From positions 86,217,982 to 86,281,981 of the forward strand of contig OZ035997.1 of NCBI GenBank assembly GCA_964035015.1: 64,000 nt of DNA. The letters are read 5' to 3'. The position numbers were made by a program, and so were the translations under genes. The notes beneath the pieces were generated by a model that saw only the letters and a list, made by a program, of their open reading frames with translations, was not told the origin of the DNA and made no database searches. This stretch comes from Corallium rubrum (Eukaryota; Cnidaria; Anthozoa; Scleralcyonacea; Coralliidae). Positions 33,279 to 44,819 of this stretch are shown one piece after another; position 1 is the first letter of the stretch, and each line of letters starts with the position of its first letter.

Positions 33279-34229
33279 CTAATATCCATAACGATCTGGA
33301 GGTCTTATATTTTGTCTAAGTTGGGCAGGCCTTGCTCTTGGGTTCTCCACTTGTTGAGGTGCAACGTCAACCACCTGAAACTCACCTACTTCCTTAGATG
33401 GGCAAACAAGTTCACCCGGTTGAAAAGGGACATAGCTCAACTTAAGTTGATCATGATGAACAACTTTTCCCACGCCACCCTGCGACACTATTTTGTAGTT
33501 AACCCCTATCCGTTTTTGAATTCTATAAGGCCCGACCCACTTGCTGCCTAATTTCCAACCTTTAGGTCGCCTTAACATCACCGTTTGACCCTCACAAAAT
33601 GGCCGCCAAGTGTTTCTCCTTTGTTTGTGCCCTGCTCGTTTCTCGGATACTTTGGTGAGCTGCTGCTTTGCAATTTGTCTAACGTCACGAAATACTGACC
33701 GAAGTGAATGCATATACTCGCTGCGCGTGACTGGATTCGAAAGTGGCATGCCTAGCTCTAGCTCTAAAGGCAGTCGAGGAGCGCGGCCAAAAACTACTTC
33801 ATAAGGAGATACTCCCAGTACATCATGCCTACTCGTGTTGTATGCAAAGGTGACGCTATCTAGCCATAAATCCCAATCATCTTTTCGACTTGAAACAAAA
33901 GATGACAGCATGTTTTGGAGCGTTCTATTTTGGCGTTCCGTTTGACCATCACATTGAGGATAGTAAGCCGTTGTTCTTGTCTTAGTTATACCCATGGAGT
34001 CACATATTTCATGCATCAAAACGCTCTCAAAGTTACGTCCTTGATCAGAGTGCAATACTGCAGGTGGACCAAATCGTGAAAATATTCTGCTTATCAAAAG
34101 TGGTGCTACCGTGCTTGCTTTTTGGTCGGGAGTAGAAAATGCCTCACACCATTTTGTAAAGTGATCAACAACGACAAGTATGTGCTTGTTGCCTTGGCTG
34201 GTCTCTGGCAATGGTCCCATGAAATCCAT
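33279..34229 (-). CDS. Integrase core and C-terminal part of gypsy pol (separated by a frame break)
   Basis: An open frame of 316 codons starting MDFMGPLP. It holds the catalytic Asp in the first strand (MDFMGP), the second Asp in HSDQGRNF, and the Glu in DGQTERQNRTL, followed by a GPY/F-like module (KWVGPYRIQKR) and a basic C-terminus. No chromodomain is recognised. It lies in a different frame from the upstream pol frame. The usual linker between the integrase zinc finger and core is shorter than expected, suggesting a small deletion with a frameshift near 34230-34240. Confidence 0.85.
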   Translation of the reverse strand: MDFMGPLPETSQGNKHILVVVDHFTKWCEAFSTPDQKASTVAPLLISRIFSRFGPPAVLHSDQGRNFESVLMHEICDSMGITKTRTTAYYPQCDGQTERQNRTLQNMLSSFVSSRKDDWDLWLDSVTFAYNTSRHDVLGVSPYEVVFGRAPRLPLELELGMPLSNPVTRSEYMHSLRSVFRDVRQIAKQQLTKVSEKRAGHKQRRNTWRPFCEGQTVMLRRPKGWKLGSKWVGPYRIQKRIGVNYKIVSQGGVGKVVHHDQLKLSYVPFQPGELVCPSKEVGEFQVVDVAPQQVENPRARPAQLRQNIRPPDRYGY

Positions 34230-34236
34230 TGCCCAA

Positions 34237-37200
34237 TGCTCGATTTAGGTTAACTGGTGAAGTGTGATGTGCACATACTGCACATTTCTTAACATAATTT
34301 TCAACGTCGGTTCTAATACCTGGCCAATAAAAACGCTTTCTCACCCTTTCTTCGGTGCGAGATATCCCTAAATGGCCAGCAAAAGGATTATCATGAACTG
34401 CTTTCAAAATTGTGTCACGTAGGGTACTTGGTACAACAATTACGTAATTTGGGTGCGGAGATCGACTTCCTATGGACCTAACTAATAAGCCGTCACGAAG
34501 AAAAAGTCTATTATAATGACTATGCCATATTTTAGGAAGTGGATCTTGTATCTGCGCAGTCGAGGGTTTGGTTACCCCACGCTTTTTCATTTCAATTAAT
34601 TTTGAAAGATGAGGATCACGTTGTTGTGCATTAACGAGATCAAGTGAAGGATTGACAGATAAAGCACACGATATTCCTTCAGAAACATTTGGGTTGTTTG
34701 CATTAGTGCTCAAATCATTTGGTCTAGCTGTTTCGGTGCTAGAATGGGAAGTCGAAGTGCTATCATTGGATATATCTGTGACTAGGGCCCCCGTTGAATC
34801 AGTTTTGAGTGGTTTTGAGCCTTCAAACGTAATCCAAACAATTCTTCCGCTAGACAATTTAACATTTATGGTAGTTTTAACTACGGCTGACACATTATTG
34901 CAACTCTTGGCAGTAGTCGCATTAGATTGAGCTGGTTGCTCGCACGGTGATTGAACCAATCGAGACAATGCGTCTGCATTATTATGTAAACGACCGGCCC
35001 TATGTACTACCGAGAAATTAAATTCTTGCAAGTCCAGAATCCATCGAGCCAAACGACCTTTAGGCTCCATGCTATGAAGCCAACGCAGTGCATTATGATC
35101 CGTCACGACTTTAAAATGGCGCCCTAGCAAATAAACACGGAATTGTTGCGTTCCAAAAACAATGGCATATGCTTCTTTTTCAGTGGTTGAAAACTTTTTC
35201 TGTTGCGCTGAAAGAGCCTTAGAGGCATAGGCAACAACCTTTTCGCGCCCGTTGTCATCAATTTGTGACAAAACTGCACCAACACCAAAATCTGATGCGT
35301 CAGTCTGCAATATAAATTCGCGGTCAAACCTTGGATAGCATAATATCGGCGCGGAACAAAGCAACGATTTTAAACGAGAAAAGGAATTTTCGCATTCATC
35401 TGACCAGCAAAAAGAAGACGTTTTCTCAGTAAGGCGAACAAGTGGCGCAGCGACTGTAGCGAAATCTGGAATAAATTTTCTGTAATAGCCTGCAAGACCT
35501 AAAAAACTTCTGATATCTTTGATAGATTGCGGTCTAGGTATATCGCGTACGGCCGCTATTTTAGCGGGGTCAGGCTGAATTCCTGACTGTGAAATAACAT
35601 GGCCTAAAAATGCAACTTGCCGCGCTGCGACTTTACATTTTGATAGTTTGACACGTAAGTTGTGCTCTCTTAGTCGCAATAAAACCGTTTCTAATCTTTC
35701 GCAATGCTCTTTCATATCTCGGCCAAAAACGATGACATCGTCAAGGTAACACAAACAAATAGCATAAGTTAGTCCGGATAATACGATATCCATTGTGCGC
35801 TGAAATGTGGCTGGCGCGGTTGAAAGGCCAAAGGGCATGCGGTTAAATTCATATAATCCATTTGACGTTGCAAACGCAGTTTTATGGCGATCCTGTTCGT
35901 CGACCGAAATTTGCCAATAGCCGCTTCTAAGATCAAGCGTTGTAAAATATTTAGAATCACCGAGGGAGTCAAGAATATCATCAATGCGAGGCAATGGGTG
36001 CGCGTGGCCTACAGTGACTGAGTTCAATTTGCGATAGTCGACGCAAAATCTAAGTTCACCACTCTTTTTCTTAACTAAAATAACCGGGCTAGACCATGCA
36101 CTTGTACTTGGACGAATGACACCTTGCTCTAACATTTCATCTACTTGGTGTTTTGCCTCATCCCTATGTACATACGGTAAACGCCGCGGTGCTTGTTTTA
36201 TCGAGGGCGAGTTACCTGTATCGATCTTATGCGTGACTAATTTGGTGTGACCTAATTTTTCGTCGAAAACGTCTGAATACTTATACAATAGACGCTGTAC
36301 ACGTTCTCTGTCATCGGGCGTAAGAGAGTTATCAATTACCGCATTAACTTTATCAATGAACGTTTTTGACAAATCGCTTTGCACGGCCCCACAAACATCC
36401 GGCTTTTGCGGACGTGACATTTTAGAGCATGACTCAACCAAAGGACAAAAATCAGCAATATTTTCACCTGCGGCCAATTCAATTGGGTTTTCGGACATGT
36501 TAATAACTCGTAAAGGCACGACTCGATGTTGGTCAGGCTTGACCACTACATGTGCTAAACTAAACCCCTGTCTGGCATCAGCAGTGATACCAGAACGTGG
36601 CTCTATCATACCGATTTTACTGTTGGCACTTTTGGCCAACTTCCCCTCCAAAATCATTTCCGTTCTAGGTGGTATTATTGCACTCTCAAGCAAAGCAACG
36701 ACCGCATTGCTTTGAAACGTGGACTGACACAACAAGCGGTCAGTCGAAGAATGTTGGTCACGGGTGTGGGTGACCCCAACAAGGCTTGCCGTCATAGACT
36801 CTTTATTATCCCGTATGGAGGTTTTCCCATGGCGCCCAACTAAAAAACAACCTTTCCCGGGGCCCCAACTAAGAGCTAACTTGTTGCGATTTATAAAATC
36901 CCAACCTAAAACACATTCATATTGAATGTTATCACTAACTAAAAAGTCACCGGGATACGTTACTTTAGTACTACTAAATTTAACTATAGTACGGATTTGT
37001 CCAAGTATGTTTAAATTGTCTCCCGTAATAGAGACACACTTTTGAGCACTGGATTTATCTAGCAGACTGTCATTAAAGTCAATTATACGTTGGACATTGT
37101 GGCTGATAAAAGACTTCATAGATCCAGTGTCCACAAGAGCACGTACACGAACACCATCAATCAAACAGTCAACAAATGGGTGGTTAACAATATCATTTAA

Positions 37201-37362
37201 GTTGCTACTTACAATGGGATGGTCGCTACTTCCACCAGAGTTTGGACCATCCCTTAGTAGTTTAAAGGAACCGGGCAACCGCGAGCAACATGTCCCGGTT
37301 GTCCACAGGCAAAACAGATCGGCGGACGTCCAGATTGAGGTCTTCGTCGTTGGCGCCGGCAA
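34237..37362 (-). CDS. gypsy pol: protease, reverse transcriptase, RNase H, integrase zinc finger
   Basis: A long open frame overlapping the end of gag by ~109 bp in the -1 frame, as expected for programmed frameshift expression. The aspartic protease motif ALVDTGSMKSF is at about residue 75. RT has the FCVDYRKLN block and the catalytic CYLDDVIVF at about residue 537. RNase H has LQTDASDFGVGA at about residue 684 and VVTDHNALRW further on. The HHCC integrase zinc finger (HLGISRTEERVRKRFYWPGI...CAVC) is near residues 1000-1040. Downstream of ~34237 the frame runs on to 34165 as unrelated sequence because of the frame break. Confidence 0.9.
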
Positions 37363-38099
37363 TCACGAGAAATATGTCCAACTTGGCCGCAGTTGTAACA
37401 CGCACCAGGGCGGCGTCGTTCATTTCTCTCGTTGTGGGACGTTTCGGCCTTCGCCAGCCGGTTCTCGATGGAGTGTTGCTTTGCGGCTATTCCTGCGACC
37501 GTCGCGACCAATTGTGACAACTGGGAGTCATCGTGTGCCGTAGTAGCTGTTGAATTAGCGACAGCAACCTCGCTCGAACTCATGGGTAAAGTATAACCCT
37601 CGATCGCACGATATCGTTGGGTAAAAGAGAGCATCTCCTTTAAATCGGGAGTTGGATTATGCTCTAACAGTTTAAGTTTAATACTATTTGGCAAACCTTT
37701 CATGAACTGTCGCTGAACCAGTGCAGTTTTGGCGTCGTTTGATAGGTCAGGATCTGCTTTAGCCAGACAATTTTCCAGTTCCCATTGATAAACGGCAGGA
37801 TCCTCGCCACTACGTAGAGCACGATTTTCGAATTGTGCGTAGAACGTCTCGCGCTGTGCTGCAGGGCACAACGAGTTTTTAAGTTCTGCCACAGCATCTT
37901 TATAATTGGCGCGCTTTGCGGCCGGGATGGCATAAAAATGACTGGCGGCTTTCCCACGAAGAAACGCTGGGAATTTTAATATTTTATCGTCGCGTCCCTC
38001 TGCGACTTTCCATCCATTCGCATCACAACATGCGTCAAATTCTCTTAACCAAGACTCGAAATCACCATTATCAAACCGTCCAGGCAAAATATTCGACAT
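37254..38099 (-). CDS. gypsy gag with two CCHC zinc knuckles
   Basis: Starts MSNILPGRF, 47 bp inside the 5' LTR/PBS. The capsid-like region is followed by two nucleic-acid-binding knuckles, CYNCGQVGHISRDC and CFACGQPGHVARGC, near the C-terminus. It is about 281 residues, within the usual range. Its 3' end overlaps the pol frame. It packages element RNA into virus-like particles (family knowledge). Confidence 0.9.
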   Translation of the reverse strand: MSNILPGRFDNGDFESWLREFDACCDANGWKVAEGRDDKILKFPAFLRGKAASHFYAIPAAKRANYKDAVAELKNSLCPAAQRETFYAQFENRALRSGEDPAVYQWELENCLAKADPDLSNDAKTALVQRQFMKGLPNSIKLKLLEHNPTPDLKEMLSFTQRYRAIEGYTLPMSSSEVAVANSTATTAHDDSQLSQLVATVAGIAAKQHSIENRLAKAETSHNERNERRRPGACYNCGQVGHISRDCRRQRRRPQSGRPPICFACGQPGHVARGCPVPLNY

Positions 38100-38130
38100 T
38101 TTCAGTATATAATAAACAGTTTTACTTTTA

Positions 38131-38142
38131 CCGCTGCCACCA
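38131..38142 (-). other. Primer-binding site
   Basis: On the minus strand, four bases after the 5' LTR, the sequence is TGGTGGCAGCGG. It begins TGG, complementary to a tRNA CCA end. I cannot name the tRNA with confidence. Confidence 0.7.
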
Positions 38143-38146
38143 GATT

Positions 38147-38387
38147 TGTAACGTACCGAGATTCCCAATAACACACTAACACATCCAGTTCGAATCTGCT
38201 TTATTTATGATCATTTCTCTACATTTATACTTTAGCCAACTAGGGCGTTTACTATGACTTGACATACTTTACATCTACTACGCAAAGGAAGGGTGATACG
38301 GGAAGGGAGTGCTTACCGCAATATGCTATATCATGCCTACGCGCAAATAATGTTAATTCACTATAAACTATTTACATAATCGTTACA
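38147..38387 (-). repeat. 5' LTR of the gypsy element
   Basis: 241 bp, TGTAAC...GTTACA, identical to the LTR at 32943-33183 as far as I can read. It is followed in + coordinates by AGTA, matching the left flank. Confidence 0.95.
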
Positions 38388-38391
38388 AGTA

Positions 38392-40280
38392 GGCTAAAGG
38401 TTTTGTCCCTTTCGAGGCAGCACTTCACTTGCGGTAGTAACTTCTAGTTTGTCATATTTAGACATACTTAGACATTAATATGCAAATAAAATGATCTATA
38501 TAATATATCCAATGTGTACATGTGGTATAAAACAATTTAAAGTTTTATAAACACAAGACAGCATCCTTTCTCTTGTTTTAGATGCAGGCTGTTTATTTTC
38601 CACAATATTCTTGAGTTTTCTTTTTGGAAAAGAATAGTGGCATTCGGTACAAGAATTCCTTCACACATGATTAAAACATCCACATTCCCCACAGTGTTTT
38701 CTACAATTATCTGCTGCCAAAATATAAAAAGAGACTATTGTTATAAATTATACAACCTACCTGTAGGTTCCCTGCAAGGTAGTAAATGCTGCCTGTCAAT
38801 TTGTTGATGTATTGGCTAAACGTTGTCAAAAATTAGCAAAAAAAATTAAAATAAAACACTAATAGTTTTCTCACCCAATATTGCATTTTTGACTTAAATA
38901 TTTTGCCATGGGCTTAGATGGATCCAATAAGTTATATTTGTCAAACCAGTAACCATTTTTTGCTGGGTGAAGCAGTGCTTTGGTAATTATGCATTTATAA
39001 CAAAAAATGTTAACCACAACAGAGTAAACAAACATTTATATCGATGGTAAATTAAAGAAGTAAATATTTTGCAAAAATATTTTAAAAAATAGATTTACTT
39101 TTGCATGCCAACAAATAACATCAACAAATTCACTTTATTCGTGAGTATAAAACATGTTATAAAATATTTTATAGAATATGAATGAGAAATTGCAGTTCGA
39201 ATATTCCACAGAAAATACTCTACAACCTAGAATGGCCATAGAAAATCAAATTAGATTTTAAAAATCCATAGAATATTCATGAGTCTCAAAATCGATTAAA
39301 ATATTCTAAATGTACGTTATAAGTTTTTCAGCTATTGAGTTGGTAAAGTTTTTTTGTATGTTTTTGCTGCATGTATAGAAGCTGTAGTAAGTTAAACTCA
39401 GAGAAAAACTCTGAGCTCCAGATGGGATGATGAGTTTAACTCCAGACGAGTTTAACTTACAACAGCTTGTACAGCAAAAAACATATGAAAAAACTATATT
39501 CTAAATGATTCTACAGAACAACTAGACAATGATTTTTACAATGATAATAATATTAATGGAATATTCTATCACTGCAAGGTATTTTTCATGAATGTCCTCT
39601 TTAAAAATTGCTGCCTGACAGGCTATATAACTGGAGTAATTTCTCATGCTCATTGATCGAGCAAAATTGAAGCCAAACATGGTGGCTGAAGTATGTACTT
39701 CCAAACATTTCATACTATTAATTAATGATAATGACATAAATTTAAGCATGCACTGAAGAAATATAAAAGTCTAAAAACCTGTTTATCTGCATGTGTTTTC
39801 AAGTGACACATTCATAAAACAAGAAAGACAGTTCTTTATTATTTGTAAGAACACCAAGAGGTAAAGAACTTGCTGTGCTTTATATTGAGTGTTTGATAAT
39901 TCGGTCGAGATGGAAGCAAGCTACACCTACATGTATAAATATTATAGTTTCACAAGCATCATCAATCGAATTTAGGTGTTAATGAGATAAAGTTTCAGCC
40001 AATGAGAATTGTGTGTTGTCTGAACAACGCTCCCCAATTTTATAAATAAGAATGTCCCCTTCTCCCTCCTGTGCCCGCACACAGGTCGCCTCGTGGCTTC
40101 ACCGCTCGCCTCCCTCTACTCCTCCCCTCCCCCCCCCCCCCAGTCCCTATAAGGGCCTGTGGCACAGTCTAACCTCGAGATAAAGCTAAGGGCAAAATAA
40201 AATTTAATTTGGACACCTATCACGTGACAGAGCTAAAGGTCTATTATATTTCTATGGCGCTGCTTGCAACGAGAATTTGG
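38392..40280. other. Intergenic, no gene recognised
   Basis: AT-rich. It contains an inverted repeat at about 39347-39497 (GTATGTTTTTGCTG...GTTAAACTC / GAGTTTAAC...CAGCAAAAAACATA) with imperfect arms. A C-rich run lies at 40125-40142. Short open frames have no recognisable domains. Confidence 0.5.
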
Positions 40281-40285
40281 TTGTT

Positions 40286-41042
40286 CCACAGTGACCCAAC
40301 CGCACACTAGGTTAATTTACAGTTGTTGTACTTGTTATATATATATAAACTTGGAAAATGTTGCCGTATTTTAACTTATAGTTCCGTAAATCATTAAAAT
40401 AAACTTACTTTTGACAGTTCATCTCTCATGTTGTCTACCTTCAATGAGTTGAAACTTGTAGCGGCAATAGTTTCGAACCCCCTACACTCCCTCCCGCCTC
40501 CATCGCTCGGACATCGAACGGGATTTTCTCCACCAAAAATCCATCCGATCGCCGTTTTGACCTTTCACACATAAAGATCGATACTTCTTCTTCCTCAGAA
40601 ACGTCCATCTATTCAAAATACTTATCCACAACCTTCGATTTTCACGGCTAAGCCATCGACCGGAACATGCGTTAGGAATTGGCCTTGGCCAACAACGGTT
40701 TGCAAAATGAGCCTGCGGTACCATATCTCGGGTACCATATCCCGGGTACAGTTACAATTATTTCATATTATTGGACGAGATTAAGCATCATATCAAGAAT
40801 TAACAAAGGAAAGGTTTGTATTATCGGCTTCGGGACATAATACACACCTTGCCTTCGATAATTCTCGATATCATGCTTAATCTCGTCCAATAATATGAAA
40901 TAATTGTAACTGTACCCGGGATATGGTACCCGAGATATGGTACCGGAGGCTCATTTTTCAAACCGTTGTACGAAGAAGTTTATATATATATAACAAGTAC
41001 GACAACTGTAAATTAACCTAGTGTGCGGTTGAGTCACTGTGG
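40286..41042. mobile_element. 757-bp nested palindromic element with 5-bp target duplication
   Basis: Outer arms 40286-40350 and 40978-41042 are reverse complements with two mismatches in 65 bp (CCACAGTGACCCAACCGCAC...). TTGTT flanks both sides (40281-40285, 41043-41047), a likely target duplication. Inside are second arms of ~110 bp (about 40693-40802 and 40857-40968, with GGTACCATATCTCGGGTACC and GGACGAGATTAAGCAT). No transposase is coded. It sits 33 bp upstream of the zinc-finger ATG, and the finger-like frame reads across the right-hand TSD. Confidence 0.8.
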
Positions 41043-41079
41043 TTGTTCTTCAAATTTAAGACTTTATATTACGACCCAT

Positions 41080-42471
41080 ATGGAAAAACTTGCCCGCGAA
41101 GTGAAACCATACAAGTGTGATGTTTGTGACAAAACATTCTCCCATTCAGCTACCTCAAGAAATCATGAAAGAACACATACTGGAAAGAAACCATTCAAAT
41201 GTGATGTCTGTGACAAGACATTTTCCCAGTTAGGTAACTTAAGATCTCATATTAAAAGGACACATACAGTACTGGAGAGAAACCCGTATACCTGTGATAT
41301 ATGTAACAAGACATTCTCCATACCAAGTAGCTTACGATGTCATCAGAGATGTCATACTGGAAAGGAACCATTCAAATGTGATATCTGTGACAAGACATTT
41401 TTCTGCTCAGGCAACTTACAAAAGCATAAGAGAACACATACTGGAGAGAAACCATTTAGGTGTGATATTTGTGACAAGACATTTTCCCAGTCAAGTAACT
41501 TAAGATCTCATAAAAGGACACATACTGGAGAGAAACCATTCAAATGTGATGTCTGTGACAAGATATTTTCCCAGTTAAGTCACTTAAGATCTCATCAAAG
41601 AACACATACTGGAGAGAAGCCATTCAAATGTGATGTCTGTGACAAAGCATTTTCCAAGTCGTCTAACTTAGTATGTCATAAAAGAACACATACTGGAGAG
41701 AAACCATTCAAATGTGATGTCTGTGACAAGACATTTTCCCAGTTAGGTCACTTAAGATCTCATAAAAGAACACATACTGGAGAGAAGCCATTCAAATGTG
41801 ATGTCTGTGACAAAGCATTTTCTAAGTCGACTAACTTATTATGTCATAAAAGAACACATACTGGAGAAAAACCATTCAAATGTGATGTCTGTGAGAAAAC
41901 ATTTTCCCAGTTATGTCACTTAAGATCTCATAAAAGGACACATACTGGAGAGAAACCATTCAAATGTGATGTCTGTGACAAGGCATTTTGTCACCCAGCT
42001 ACCTTACAAAATCATAAAAGAGTACATACTGGAGAGAAGCCATTCAAATGTGATGTCTGTAACAAGACATTCGCCCTGACAGGTCACTTAGTATGTCATA
42101 AAAGAACACATACTGGAGAGAAACCATTTAAGTGTGATATTTGTGACAAGACATTTTCCCAGTCATGTAAATTAAGATCTCATAAAAGGACACATACTGG
42201 AGAGAAACCATTCAAATGTGATGTCTGTGACAAAGCATTTTCCCAATCAAGTGACTTATGGCGACACCATTTGAGAATTCATACAAAAGAAAAAGCTTTC
42301 AAATGTAATTTTTGCAAAGGGACATTTGGTCTTGAAATATTTGATCAACATCTGTTGACCCATGAGCTGGAAGCCACAGAACCAACTGGGGTGGACTACA
42401 TATGTTTCCAATGTGATGCCAGATTTGACTTGGTCAGTAATTTAGTAAGTCATGTGACTAATGTTCATTAA
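41080..42471 (+). CDS. Poly-C2H2 zinc-finger protein, ~16 fingers
   Basis: A single open exon of 463 codons from the ATG of MEKLAREVKPYKC. Fourteen consecutive canonical Krüppel-type fingers (C-x2-C-x12-H-x3/4-H; FKCDVCDKTFSQLGHLRSH type) are joined by HTGEKPF linkers, then two less regular C-terminal fingers (FKCNFCKGTFGLEIFDQHLL, YICFQCDARFDLVSN). It probably binds DNA sequence-specifically as a nuclear factor; the target is unknown. The fingers are very alike at nucleotide level, implying recent internal duplication. There is no KRAB or BTB domain. In-frame finger-like residues before the ATG (GCSSNLRLYITTH) run back to 41023, the end of the inserted palindrome, so the original 5' end may have been changed. 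An AATAAA lies near 43018. Confidence 0.85.
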   Translation: MEKLAREVKPYKCDVCDKTFSHSATSRNHERTHTGKKPFKCDVCDKTFSQLGNLRSHIKRTHTVLERNPYTCDICNKTFSIPSSLRCHQRCHTGKEPFKCDICDKTFFCSGNLQKHKRTHTGEKPFRCDICDKTFSQSSNLRSHKRTHTGEKPFKCDVCDKIFSQLSHLRSHQRTHTGEKPFKCDVCDKAFSKSSNLVCHKRTHTGEKPFKCDVCDKTFSQLGHLRSHKRTHTGEKPFKCDVCDKAFSKSTNLLCHKRTHTGEKPFKCDVCEKTFSQLCHLRSHKRTHTGEKPFKCDVCDKAFCHPATLQNHKRVHTGEKPFKCDVCNKTFALTGHLVCHKRTHTGEKPFKCDICDKTFSQSCKLRSHKRTHTGEKPFKCDVCDKAFSQSSDLWRHHLRIHTKEKAFKCNFCKGTFGLEIFDQHLLTHELEATEPTGVDYICFQCDARFDLVSNLVSHVTNVH

Positions 42472-44200
42472 AGATGTACTTGATAGTTTGACTGTATTGT
42501 AGTAAGTAGATATGTGTACTTGCTGAAATATTTTAGAACTAAGAGTTATACTATTACAAGTAAAGGGCTAAGGCCACTCTTGGTATGTTCTAAAATTCTA
42601 AGATCAGTCCTGAGTTTACATTAACTATATTAACTTGTCCATGACTAAGAGTTTTTGTTGATGTTGTGATTTACTTATGTGCAAGTCAATTCCAACTGCA
42701 ATCATCCCCTCCCTGGGTGGGGATTGTGGAGGGGTGGAGGGTAATCACAGTTGGAATTAACTCATACATTAATAAAATTGTCTTTGCGAACTCAGACAGC
42801 AAGGAGTTAAACCTGTAGAGGCAGATTATTTACACATATTTTTTTCATGTTGTAATTAAGTTCAACATTAAGATAATAAGATTTGATTAATAAGGGTTAA
42901 TTATGGTAGTAAGGGTTAATCAATGGTTAGTTTGGTCACAAGTGTGATACACAATTTTTTATTGCTCATGAAACTTTACATTCACTTAGATAACCATCCT
43001 GTTCATGATTTTTCTGCAATAAAAGCACTTTTTTAATTTAATTTTAAAAAAAGAGTTAGAAATCAAAAGTCAATAGTTTGCGTTAAAGCAGTGTGATGAG
43101 TGGTTATAACACTCTTCTCATTCAAAATAGTACAATACCATTTATCACACTGTATGGATACTAATCAGGTAAATAAATGAGGGCAATGAGGTATCTGTTA
43201 GAACAATAAAATGTGTGTGTGTGTCATGAGATAATTAACAGTTACACCATGAGCTCGAGTTGTATATGAGCTCATAGCCAACGAGGCGCTTCGCCGGGTT
43301 GGCTATTAGTTCGTATACAACGAGAGCGAATGGTATAACTGTTTTATTATATAGCCAAGCACTGTACAAGAGACAAAATTACAGCGAAATGTTTGAAACA
43401 ACAAACTTCCGGCATATATAATAATAGGCAACTAATAGATCCTAATACTTCCGCTATGCGTGATGATGCATTCACATAGTTTCTCGCTGAGCTGTTCGGT
43501 AAACAGCTTCGAAATGTTGTATAAAATAAATGTTGCTCGAGAGGCAAAAAATGTGTTAAGCAGATCAACAAAAAAGGTTATATTTCTGCATTTTAAACTG
43601 CACGAGTGCTTTGACAAAACCTACGTGCATTATTTGCCGGAAAAATCACAAATAAGATAAAGTAAATACAAGAAATAAGAAAACCAACTAAGGTCTTATA
43701 ATATCCACGAATGCCTGGCATTTTAGAATAACAGTCGACTAATGACAGCGACACGCGTGTTTTCAAAGACGAAATGAGGGTCTTAGGGCAATTTTTAACA
43801 GTACTAGCATCCACCAGCAGTGTATGTGTTCTTGTTCAACCAGAGAATGAAATCACTTCAGCTTAATTAATTAATTGAAGTAGTTTGCTGCGTAGGCAGT
43901 GTTGAAATACAAATCGAAATATCGTAAGCATGTGTGACTACTGACGAAATTATTGATTATTGAACGTACAGTACATGTAGTTTTGTAACGTTTTGAGCGA
44001 AGGCCCTTCGTCAGCCTTACTATATTTTCTATTAAGAAAATTAAGCTAGGTTTCTCAGTGACTATTTCCGACTGTTAGTTTTGTTTTAAACATTGACATT
44101 TAGTTTTGTTCATGTTTTCGTTGTTTTTGTACACTACTAATTAGCTACATTTATTAAATCAGTTAAAACTCAAGTTCTTAAATGTATTTATGAAAGAAAA
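42472..44200. other. Intergenic with hairpin repeats
   Basis: Inverted repeats at about 42682-42760 (CAATTCCAACTG.../...CAGTTGGAATTA) and 43231-43345 (ACAGTTACACCATGAGCTCG...CGAAGCGCCTCG-type centre...TATAACTGT). A fragment GTTTTGAGCGAAGGCCCTTCGTCAG at ~43990-44014 also occurs, slightly changed, near 54893. No gene recognised. Confidence 0.5.
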
Positions 44201-44629
44201 AAAATTAGCATCATGCGATGTGTATATGTGTTGTTGTTCCACAGGTCCCTTGGGGTTCTACTCAGGGGTATCAAATCCACTAACCCCTTTGCTGAGTTAA
44301 TGAGCGTAGATGCTCAGGTTACGATTGCTAGTGCTTGCATGCTTTGCCATTCCTGCTGCTTGTATGTGTTCTCAGTGTTCAACAAACTCGTGGCACGCCG
44401 GCTCCCTTCTGCATCTCATGTGTCGTTGCTCATATATTTGTCACTGTGCCGGATGTATCTGTCCCATGCTATAGCGGGCTTCCCGGACTTTCTTGGTCCA
44501 ACAGTGCCTCTCGTCGTTACATTCGCAGTTCTCCATGTGTTGCAGTTTCACCTCGAGGTTATTGGGTTGTAGAAACGCCATTGGGCAGGGTTCGTGCCTC
44601 GAATCCCTTCTCCAGTATAGCTGGAGGTG

Positions 44630-44773
44630 TCGTTGGAGAGAGTAATTCTCAGCAACATTGCTACAAGTTAGTTGGGAGTTTAGGCTTGCCTGGAGCTGCT
44701 CTACCTATAAGACCGCTCCCGTCTTGGTGGATCGCCTGTTCCTGTGAACTGTTCCTCAGCTATTAGGGCAAAC
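44630..44773 (+). repeat. Direct repeat, left copy
   Basis: CAACATTGCTACAAGTTAGT followed by GGAGTTTAGGCTTGCCTGGA and CTATAAGACCGCTCCC is repeated in the same orientation at 46795-46931, with a 12-base internal difference after CGCTCCCG. The two copies bracket the G/T-rich repeat block. Confidence 0.8.
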
Positions 44774-44819
44774 TAGTGCTATTTGTGTTCCTTGCGGTGC
44801 TACAGTTGCGGGCCGGGTA

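Larger units (their letters stand above)
32943..38387 (-). mobile_element. Ty3/gypsy LTR retrotransposon, 5.4 kb
   Basis: Two identical 241-bp LTRs bound gag and pol in the order gag, protease, RT, RNase H, integrase on the minus strand, which is the Ty3/gypsy order. The LTRs start TGTAAC and end GTTACA. AGTA occurs on both flanks (32939-32942 and 38388-38391), a likely 4-bp target duplication. A primer-binding site and a purine tract are present. Identical LTRs mean recent insertion. The integrase junction is broken, so this copy probably could not move on its own. Confidence 0.95.

Noticed and set aside
44590-44620. Possible tRNA B-box-like sequence (GTTCGTGCCTCGAATCCC)
   Set aside because: There is no A-box, acceptor stem or cloverleaf around it. 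No tRNA or rRNA gene could be supported anywhere in the window.
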